Below, piece by piece: positions 33,173-40,885 of a stretch of 64,000 nt of DNA. This DNA is from Aldehydirespirator sp965261105 (GTDB lineage Bacteria; Actinomycetota; Acidimicrobiia; Acidimicrobiales; Aldehydirespiratoraceae). A program made the position numbers and the translations under genes. The DNA lies in assembly GCA_965261105.1 (NCBI GenBank), contig CBDHCM010000006.1:4092001-4156000 (forward strand), given 5' to 3'. The stretch's first letter is position 1. Each line of letters starts with the position of its first letter. Under the pieces are notes generated by a model. That model was given only the letters and a program-made list of their open reading frames with translations, did no database searches and was not told where the DNA came from.

Positions 33173-36100
33173 CTATCTGGGATAGCGCCCACGGACCGTC
33201 CTGCGACCGCCGTGAGTCAGGTGCAGGGTCTGGTATTTGTGACCCTCGCGCGTGTGCTCTTCCACCCAGCTCTTGCCGATCAACTCGTCGATGAGCCCTT
33301 GGACTTCCTGCTCGTCTAGCAGCGACAGCCTGCCGTAGCAGCCGTGCGCTCGAAGCACCCGTTTGAGCGGGTACTTGCCTCCCGCGTCGGCGCGCAGCGT
33401 CCTCACGAGATTGCGCCTCGACCACTGGCCGCGCTCCACCCCGTCAATGAGGACCAGAGCGATGGCCTCGGCTTGCTCACGCAGCGCGTCAGTCGCATCC
33501 TCGGGATCGATCGGTGAGTCGTGCCACGGTCGAGGCAACTCGGGCGTGCATGCGTCGCAGGCTCCGCAGCGGGCAGCCTTGTCGCCAGGTGGATCGGGCT
33601 CTCCCAGGTATCGGAGCATCTCACGGCGCCGACAGTCCGGTTGACCGCGGGCGAGGGCGCGGGCCTCCTCAGCCCGCTGTCGCACCGCGCTCCGACGGCT
33701 GTCGATCAGGCTTTCGAGGAGGTCCCAGTCGGGCTCAGCCGCCATCCGTTCGAAGACCCACCCGAACCGCCACGCCGAGAAGCTGCAAACCCCGAGCTTC
33801 AGCAAATCAATCGCCGTCTGCTCCACCTCGTCGGGGCGCTGACCGAGTTGCTGCGCCCACTTGCAGCCGCGGTATTCGCCCTCTTCTGCGGTCGCTAGCG
33901 CCAGCATGGCGTCGGCGCGGTCCGCAAGGGCAGCGTCGCGGGCCCGCAGTTCCTCCACACGGTGCTTGGTGGCGTCCACCGACCCGATCCGGCCCCGCAG
34001 CACGAAATCCTGGCGCCGGCGCACGGCCCCGACCTGTTCCAGGTAGTGCAAGGCGAGAGCATGCGATCCGTCGCGCTCGCCGTCCTCAGTGTCGGCCCGC
34101 TCGGCGAGCCGGTCGGGGTCGATGAAGTTGAGACCCTCGGACAGCCCGGACCAAGCCTTCCGCACCGTGGCGATGTCGGGCGCCGAGGACTCCACGAAGT
34201 ACTCGTGGATGCGGCAGTCGCGGCGAGTTGTGAGCAGCACTGCCGTGCCGGTGGTGGGGCCGGTCCCGTCGCGAGCGCCGCGGGCAGCCCTGCCCGTCTC
34301 CTGCACGTACTCCTCGATGGAGGCAGGCATCTCGAGATGCACGATCAACTTGATGTCAGGCTTGTCGATGCCGAGTCCGAAGGCTTTGGTGGCGACTACG
34401 ACGTCGATCTCGCCGTGACGAAAGGCGTCCTCGGTGTGTTGGCGCTCCCCCAGTTCCATGGCCCCGCTGTAGGGGCGGACGCGGTGGCCGAAGCTGCTCA
34501 GCAGTGCGGCTAGCCGCGCGGTGTCGTTGCGCGTTGGGACGTAGACGATGGCGCTGCGGCGGCGGAAGGCCTCGACCACCTGAACCACCCGCAGGTCGCG
34601 GTCCTTGCGGTTCTGGCACTGTTCCGCGTAGTAGTGAATCTCGGGTCTGTCGACCGAGCGCACCAACGGGCCGACGCCGGGCTTCAGGCCGAGCAGCCGT
34701 GTGACGTCTCCGAGAACTTCGGTGGTGGCCGTGGCGGTGACCGCGGCCACTGGCAGGCGTTGACCTGCCGCGGCGGCGACGGCCGTCGGGATCATGGCGT
34801 ACTCGGGACGGAACGAGTGCCCCCACAACGAGATGCAGTGGGCCTCGTCGACCGCGATCCGGGCTATGTCCACGTCTTGCAACCAGGCCCGGAACATCGG
34901 CGACCAGAGCCGCTCGGGGCTCACGTACAACAGCTTGAGATGGCCCTGGGCGGCGCTGCGGAGCACGGCCTCCTGCTCGGCCTGGCCCACGCCCGAGTAG
35001 ATCGCGGCCACCTCTTTGACACCCTTGGAGCGCAGGTTGTCGACCTGGTCGCGCATCAGGGCGATCAGCGGTGACACGACCAGGGTCACGCCGGGCGACA
35101 CCAGCGCGGGAACCTGGTAGGTGACCGACTTGCCCGACCCGGTGGGCAGCACCGCGACCACGTCCTCGCCCCGCATGAACCGCCGCATCACCTCGTACTG
35201 TCCGGGCCGCCACTCGTCGAACCCGAGCCATCGTCTGGCGATCTCCAAGCGCCGCTCGATGCCGGCGTCGTCGAGCGGCGCGCCGGGATCGCCGATATCG
35301 AGTGCGGCCCGCGTCAGCGTCTCGATGCCAGGCATGCGTTCAATCCGCTCCCGGCGGTCGTCGTCCATCTCTAGGCTGAGGTGGCTGGCCACGGCCTGGT
35401 AAGCGTCTTCGGGTCGGTCGATCTCCCGGATGGCGGGCGGACCGGCGAGGCCGCGCAGCATGACATCCACGTAGGGCAACGGTCGGCGCATCCGATTGTC
35501 GAACACCACGGTCACGCCAATGTCGTCGGCGGTGCGGATCAGCCGTCCGGTGCCCTGGGCGAAGGCGATGGCGGCGCGGGGCACCAGGTAGTGGGCGAAG
35601 GGGTCCTTGCCGTGCAATTCGAGCAGGCTCTTCCGGGCGCTGACGATCGGATCGCCGACCGGATCGAACGGGATCTTCTCGATCAGCAGCAGCCTCAGCG
35701 CGTCGCCGGGGACGTCCACACCCTCCCAGAACGAGCGCAGGCCCAACAGGCAGGCCGTTCGTTCGGCCCTCATGCGACCGACCAGCGCCGCTGACGATGC
35801 GTCGCCCTGGGCGAGCAGCTCAATGCCCTCGGATGCGAGAACCGGCCGAGCATGGTCCCGCACGCGTTCGAGGCGGGCCCTGGCCGTCATCAGCGCCATG
35901 GCCCCGCCGTCGGCGGCCACGCACAGACGCGGCAACTCAGCCGCCACGGCGTCGGTGAACCGGTCGGTGAGCTGGCCCCGCGGCGCCGGCAGGTAGTCGG
36001 TCAGCAGCATCAGGTGGCGCTCGGCGAGATCGGTGTACGGCGAGCCGATCACCGTGGGGGTGACTCCTTCGAGTCCGATCCGTCCACCGAGGTAGCCGAA

Positions 36101-38410
36101 GTCGTCGCCGGCTCGCAGCGTGGCGGAGGTCAGCACCACCGAGTGGCTGCGGTCCCACAGGTCGGCGAGCATTCCCGCCACCGACAGGGGCGCCCGCCGC
36201 AGAGCCCAGCGCCACTCCCCCGCCTCGATCTCAACCTCGGATGGATCCGCTTCCCCATCCTCGAAGCTCACGCGGAGAGCGGCCCCGCCCCGGCCGGGCT
36301 CGGACCTTGGTCCAGCCTGAACCGAGCCAAGAGCGGATCCGCCCAACGACCCGGAGGCGCCGGCGCGGGCCATGCCCGCGGGAACGGCCTCGAAGCTCAC
36401 GTCGGCGATGTTGATCCACTGGGCGAGATCGTCATCCAGATCATCGTCGATGAGCCGCAGCTGGGGCTCAGCCCACAGCACAGCATCGACGAGCGCGGCC
36501 GCGTCGCGGGCCTCCCGGCCGAGCCGGGCCTTCTCGTCCTCCAGGGCCTCCGTGCGGTTGCGGCCCGTCAGTTGCTGGGGCACGTCGATGTCATCGAGGG
36601 CGTCGGCCACCTCTCGCAGGGCGGCACGCAGAGTTCTTCCCGCGCTCTCAACCCGCCTATAGGACTGGTGCCGCCGGTCGGCACCGCGGACGATGCGGTG
36701 GGAGACGCCGTAGCGGGCGGCCTGCTCTCGGGTGGCGCCGGTGCGGTCACGCACATGCTCGATGAGCGGCTTGGACAGCTGACTCGTCGCCAGCCGCACG
36801 GCTTCTGTCGCATCGCGCAGCCGTTGAATCTGCTGGTCGCGCAGGCCCGCGCCGGTTGCGGTGGCGACGCGGGCGGCTAGGCCCCCGCGCATGGCCGGAT
36901 CCCACAGCGATTCGCACAACATCTCTAGGTGGGCGAAGCTCAGTTCTCGGGTTGTGGCGGCCGTGGCCGAGTCTTCCAGGTTGTGGGCCTCGTCCACGAT
37001 CAGGTTGAATTGGCCCGCCCTGAGCGCGGGACTAGCGGCCAGCAGGGCGTGGTTCAGGACGACGACATGGGCGGTGTTGAGACGGGCCAAGGCCCGCCGG
37101 TAGAAGTCCAGTTCGTCGAGTCGGCTGCGGACCGGGCCGGGCCGGGAGTCGACGCTCAGCTTCCATCGCAGCAGACGCAGGGCCCGCAGACTCCCTTCGA
37201 CCGCAGCCGTGCGCAGGTCCGACCAGTCGCCCGAAGGTGTTTGCGCAACCCAGGCACACAGGATGGCCAGTGCCATGGCGGTGGCGTGGCGGGCCGGATG
37301 CTCGCCGGAGTCTTCCTGGAGCCAGTCGAGCTCGTCACCCAACGCCTTCAGGCTGATGTAGTTCTGTCGACCCTTGAGCACGACCGTGGAGAACGGCTGC
37401 AGCGTTGACTCCAGCTCTTCGAGGGTCTCCAGAATCTGGTCCTGTAGGACGCGGGAGTGGGGCGCGATCACCGCCACCCGGCCCGACGCCCGGGCCGCCT
37501 CGATGGCGGGGACCAAGTATGCGAGCGTCTTGCCGGTGCCGGTCGGCGCTTCGATCATCAGCCGCTGGCTGGGCTTGGCGAACGCGGTCGCGACCAGTTC
37601 GGCCATCTCGGCCTGCTGCGGTCGAGGTGTTCGACCCCCGGTCATCAGTGTCCCGCCCTCGCCGAAGGCATCGACGACAGCGCCGATGTCGAGCGAGCGC
37701 GTGGGGACGATGGGATCGGGAACGGGAACTTCGGGAACGACCATGTCGAGCGCAACCGGCTCACGCTGCTGGTCGACGAAACCGGCCCACGGGTGCCCGG
37801 CCCGGCCAAGGACCCAGCGCTGCAGACGGCGCGCCGATCCTGGACCGTTCAGCTCGTCCAGGAGGCTCAGCATGACCTGGTGGGCCATGCGGGCATCGTC
37901 AAGGGCATCGTGCTTGTCACGGCCGTTGATATCGAACAGCGATGCGAGGTCGTCGAGTCTGCGGCCGGGCGGGGGACGGTCACCCTCGACACCGCGGACC
38001 ATGCCCTTACCGGCGCGGGGGTACGCGAGGTGGGCGAGCTCCAACGTGTCGAGCCGATGCCCGCCCGGCACGGCGAGCCCGAGCGAGGCGGCGGCCGCGT
38101 CGAGCACAACGAAGTCATACCCAAGACCGTTGTGGGCGATCATGGGCCTGTTGCCCACCCACTCGAAGAACTTCCTCAGGGCGCCTTCAAGGAGCGGGGC
38201 GTGTTCGAGATCGCCGTACTCCAGCCCGGTCAGTTCCGTGATGTGTGGCGGGAGCCTGCGCTGCGGTCTGACCAGCGTCTCGAACTCGTCGAGCGCGCCC
38301 TCGTCGGAAGCCAGCACCGCTCCGATCTGGATGATCTCATGCTCAGACGGATGGGCCCTGTCGGCGTTTGTCTCCAGGTCGAAGACCACATACTCCAGTA
38401 GGCGGGCCAC
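33173..38410 (-). CDS. Exonuclease-DinG-RecQ triple fusion helicase
   Basis: 1745 residues in three parts. Residues 1-190: DEDDh 3'-5' exonuclease (FDLET, IAHNGLGYDF, KHDALDDARMAHQ). About 240-1030: XPD/DinG-type helicase, with APTGTGKTLAYLVP near 288, DEAHNLED near 473 and QGTGRLIRTADDIGVTVVF; the cysteines of the usual iron-sulphur cluster are not evident. About 1040-1745: RecQ helicase, with FDEWRPGQYEVMRRF, LPTGSGKSVTYQVP, VDEAHCISLWGHSFRPEY, QETGRAARG, a CxxC-type RecQ zinc site (RCGACDAC) and a winged-helix end. Exonuclease-DinG fusions are known from Firmicutes; the added RecQ is unusual. It lies 46 bases after the molybdenum hydroxylase gene and 43 before the UvrD-like helicase. Confidence 0.92.
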   Translation of the reverse strand: MARLLEYVVFDLETNADRAHPSEHEIIQIGAVLASDEGALDEFETLVRPQRRLPPHITELTGLEYGDLEHAPLLEGALRKFFEWVGNRPMIAHNGLGYDFVVLDAAAASLGLAVPGGHRLDTLELAHLAYPRAGKGMVRGVEGDRPPPGRRLDDLASLFDINGRDKHDALDDARMAHQVMLSLLDELNGPGSARRLQRWVLGRAGHPWAGFVDQQREPVALDMVVPEVPVPDPIVPTRSLDIGAVVDAFGEGGTLMTGGRTPRPQQAEMAELVATAFAKPSQRLMIEAPTGTGKTLAYLVPAIEAARASGRVAVIAPHSRVLQDQILETLEELESTLQPFSTVVLKGRQNYISLKALGDELDWLQEDSGEHPARHATAMALAILCAWVAQTPSGDWSDLRTAAVEGSLRALRLLRWKLSVDSRPGPVRSRLDELDFYRRALARLNTAHVVVLNHALLAASPALRAGQFNLIVDEAHNLEDSATAATTRELSFAHLEMLCESLWDPAMRGGLAARVATATGAGLRDQQIQRLRDATEAVRLATSQLSKPLIEHVRDRTGATREQAARYGVSHRIVRGADRRHQSYRRVESAGRTLRAALREVADALDDIDVPQQLTGRNRTEALEDEKARLGREARDAAALVDAVLWAEPQLRLIDDDLDDDLAQWINIADVSFEAVPAGMARAGASGSLGGSALGSVQAGPRSEPGRGGAALRVSFEDGEADPSEVEIEAGEWRWALRRAPLSVAGMLADLWDRSHSVVLTSATLRAGDDFGYLGGRIGLEGVTPTVIGSPYTDLAERHLMLLTDYLPAPRGQLTDRFTDAVAAELPRLCVAADGGAMALMTARARLERVRDHARPVLASEGIELLAQGDASSAALVGRMRAERTACLLGLRSFWEGVDVPGDALRLLLIEKIPFDPVGDPIVSARKSLLELHGKDPFAHYLVPRAAIAFAQGTGRLIRTADDIGVTVVFDNRMRRPLPYVDVMLRGLAGPPAIREIDRPEDAYQAVASHLSLEMDDDRRERIERMPGIETLTRAALDIGDPGAPLDDAGIERRLEIARRWLGFDEWRPGQYEVMRRFMRGEDVVAVLPTGSGKSVTYQVPALVSPGVTLVVSPLIALMRDQVDNLRSKGVKEVAAIYSGVGQAEQEAVLRSAAQGHLKLLYVSPERLWSPMFRAWLQDVDIARIAVDEAHCISLWGHSFRPEYAMIPTAVAAAAGQRLPVAAVTATATTEVLGDVTRLLGLKPGVGPLVRSVDRPEIHYYAEQCQNRKDRDLRVVQVVEAFRRRSAIVYVPTRNDTARLAALLSSFGHRVRPYSGAMELGERQHTEDAFRHGEIDVVVATKAFGLGIDKPDIKLIVHLEMPASIEEYVQETGRAARGARDGTGPTTGTAVLLTTRRDCRIHEYFVESSAPDIATVRKAWSGLSEGLNFIDPDRLAERADTEDGERDGSHALALHYLEQVGAVRRRQDFVLRGRIGSVDATKHRVEELRARDAALADRADAMLALATAEEGEYRGCKWAQQLGQRPDEVEQTAIDLLKLGVCSFSAWRFGWVFERMAAEPDWDLLESLIDSRRSAVRQRAEEARALARGQPDCRRREMLRYLGEPDPPGDKAARCGACDACTPELPRPWHDSPIDPEDATDALREQAEAIALVLIDGVERGQWSRRNLVRTLRADAGGKYPLKRVLRAHGCYGRLSLLDEQEVQGLIDELIGKSWVEEHTREGHKYQTLHLTHGGRRTVRGRYPR

Positions 38411-38456
38411 GGGGCGGTGAAGCTAGTCGCTCCAGGTGACGCGAGTGGGCTAAGAG

Positions 38457-40826
38457 CTAAGGATTGGGGGCTGACCTACCGGCCTGGGACAGGGTGCGCC
38501 AGACTCTTTGGGGGGTGGCGGGCATGTCTATGTGGTCTATGCCCAGGTGGGCCACGGCGTCGCAGATGGCGTTGAGGATGGCGGGGCCGGCGCCCACCGT
38601 GCCCGACTCGCCGATGCCTTTGGCGCCGAGCGGGTTGAGAGGGGTGGGTGTCTCCATGGGGACCAGCTCGAAGCTGGGCAGGTCCGGGGCCGAGATGGCC
38701 GGGTAGTCGATGAGGTTGTTGGCCAGCGGGTTGCCGTCGGCGTCGTAGGCCATCTCCTCGAGCAGGACTTGGGCCGCTCCCTGGGCGATGCCTCCCTGGA
38801 CCTGGCCCTCGGCGATGAGAGGGTTGATCAGCGTGCCGGCGTCGTCACAGGCGATGAGGCGCCGGAGCGCTGTCTCGCCGGTGGCGGAGTCCACCTCGAC
38901 CACGGCCACGTGGCAGCCGAAGGCGTAGGTGTTGTCGGCCTGAACGAAGTCCGAGACCGCCGCGAGCGGGACCGGGGCCGCTCCGGCCTCGGATGCTTGG
39001 GCTGCGATCTCGGCCCAGCCGACCCGGGGCTGCGGTGACCCGACCACATGGAAGGCCCCCGTCGCGGTGTCGAGCACCACGTCGGCCTCGGCAGCCTCCA
39101 GGCGGGCCGCGGCCCGGACACGGCCGCGCTCCACCAGGTACCGGGCCGCGGTCAGGACGGCCGAGCCGGCCAGTTGGGCCGAGCGGGAGGCGGCCGTCAG
39201 CCCGCTGGAGGCGATCTCGGCAGTGTCGCCGGAGATGACCGCTATGCGATCCAGCGGCACGCCGGTGGCATCGGCCGCGATCATGGCCCAGCAGGTGGCG
39301 TGGCCCTGCCCGAACGCGGTGGCTCCGGTGCGCACCACCAGCGACCCGTCGGCGGCGAGCTCGATCTCGCCCAGCTCGCTGGAACCCATCGAGGTGCTCT
39401 CCACGAATGAGGCGATGCCGATGCCGAGCAGCACCGGGTCGCCGCCGGCGCGGCGGCGGGCCTGCTCGGCTCGCAGCTCGCCGTATCGGGCCGCGACCAG
39501 GGCCCGGTCGAGGGCGGCTCCGAAGTCGCCGGAGTCGTAGGTGCTGCCCGCGGGGTTCGTGTACGGGAAGCGCTCAGACGCCACGAAGTTGAGGCGGCGC
39601 ACCTCGGCGGGGTCCATGCCGATCTTGGCGGCGTAGAGGTCGACGGCCCGCTCGATGGCGAAGATGGCCTCGGGCCGGCCCGCGCCCCGATAGGCGGTGA
39701 CCGGAGCGGTGTTGGTGACGTAGCTGCGCCCGCTGATCGAGGCGTTGGCGATGTGGTAGCAGCCGGTGAACACCTTGCGGGTGTACGTGGGCAGGAAGGC
39801 TCCGATCATCGGGTAGGCGCCCGCGTCCTGGACGACGTCGAGCTCGTAGTGGGTGATGCGGCCGGCGCGGGTGCCGCCCAGGCGGAAGCGCTGGCTCTGG
39901 GCCCGGCCGTGCACCGACGACGTGAGGTTCTCCGCCCGGGACTCGGTCCACACCACGGGCCGGCCGACGGCCCGGGCGAGCCCGGCCAGAACGAGCTCCT
40001 CCGGCGACGGCGTGCCCTTGGCCCCGAAGCCCCCGCCCACATCGGGGGTAACCACCCGCACTGCGGCCTTGTCGAGTCCGTAGAGGGCGGCCAGGGCGTC
40101 CCGCACTCGGTGCGGGGCCTGGGTGGAGGCGTAGAACGTGAGCCGGCTGCCGTCGGAGGACCATTCGGCCGCCGCCGACCGGGGCTCCAGCGGCACGGCC
40201 GCCAGCCGCTGGTTGACCAGCGAATCCTCCACTGTGACCTCGCAGCCCGAGAAGTCCAGCGGCGCTTCGGCGTGGCCGCCGGCGGGCATGTCGAAGGCAA
40301 TGTTGGTGCCGGCGCCGGGCTCTGATGCCGGTCCGTCATCGGTGGTGCGAACCACGACGGGCATGTCGAAGGCGACGTTGGTGCCAGCGTGTTCATGGAC
40401 CAGCATGTCGCCGGCGGCCGCATCGAGCAGCGCCACCACCACGGGCCGCGGCTCGATGTCGACGGCCACGTGCTCGGCCGCGTCGGCGGCCGCCGCGGCA
40501 GTCTCGGCCACCACCGCCACCACCGGCTCGCCCACGAACCGGACCGTGTCGCAGGCCAACACCGGGCGGATCATGCTCCGGTTGACCACGGGGACAGCCG
40601 GAAGGTCGGGCAGGTCCAGATCGGCAGCGGTGACCACCCCGAGCACGCCGGGCTGGGTCTGGGCCTCCGCCGTGTCCACGCCGACCAGACGCCCGTGCGC
40701 AATCGTGGAGCGCACGAAGCACGCGTGGGCCAGCCCGTCGAAGCGCAGATCGGCCACATAGCGGGCCCCCTCGGTGAGCATCCGCGGGTCCTCGGTGCGA
40801 AGCACCCGGTTGCCGAGCACGCTCAC
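38457..40826 (-). CDS. Molybdenum hydroxylase large subunit (CoxL-like, form II type)
   Basis: 789-residue xanthine-oxidase-family molybdopterin subunit: VLGNRVLRTEDPRMLTEGARY, VTPDVGGGFGAKG, TAYRGAGRPEA and the catalytic Glu in GAKGIGESGTVGAGPA. AYRGAGR rather than AYRCSFR marks it as an aldehyde or N-heterocycle oxidase type, not true CO dehydrogenase. The start is GTG at 40826 (SVLGNR); the longer reading is atypical. A short duplicated phrase (GTNVAFDMP / GTNIAFDMP, residues about 145-185) sits between the first two domains. No FAD or iron-sulphur subunit gene lies next to it, so partners must be elsewhere. Confidence 0.92.
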   Translation of the reverse strand: MSVLGNRVLRTEDPRMLTEGARYVADLRFDGLAHACFVRSTIAHGRLVGVDTAEAQTQPGVLGVVTAADLDLPDLPAVPVVNRSMIRPVLACDTVRFVGEPVVAVVAETAAAAADAAEHVAVDIEPRPVVVALLDAAAGDMLVHEHAGTNVAFDMPVVVRTTDDGPASEPGAGTNIAFDMPAGGHAEAPLDFSGCEVTVEDSLVNQRLAAVPLEPRSAAAEWSSDGSRLTFYASTQAPHRVRDALAALYGLDKAAVRVVTPDVGGGFGAKGTPSPEELVLAGLARAVGRPVVWTESRAENLTSSVHGRAQSQRFRLGGTRAGRITHYELDVVQDAGAYPMIGAFLPTYTRKVFTGCYHIANASISGRSYVTNTAPVTAYRGAGRPEAIFAIERAVDLYAAKIGMDPAEVRRLNFVASERFPYTNPAGSTYDSGDFGAALDRALVAARYGELRAEQARRRAGGDPVLLGIGIASFVESTSMGSSELGEIELAADGSLVVRTGATAFGQGHATCWAMIAADATGVPLDRIAVISGDTAEIASSGLTAASRSAQLAGSAVLTAARYLVERGRVRAAARLEAAEADVVLDTATGAFHVVGSPQPRVGWAEIAAQASEAGAAPVPLAAVSDFVQADNTYAFGCHVAVVEVDSATGETALRRLIACDDAGTLINPLIAEGQVQGGIAQGAAQVLLEEMAYDADGNPLANNLIDYPAISAPDLPSFELVPMETPTPLNPLGAKGIGESGTVGAGPAILNAICDAVAHLGIDHIDMPATPQRVWRTLSQAGRSAPNP

Positions 40827-40885
40827 GTCGCGACCCGCCTCCGTCCCCACCCGAAATTGATGACGAAACAGCCCCTGGAGGCCCA

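Noticed and set aside
38457..40826. Carbon monoxide dehydrogenase
   Set aside because: The active-site loop reads AYRGAGR, not the AYRCSFR of true CO oxidisers, and no CoxM or CoxS is next to it.
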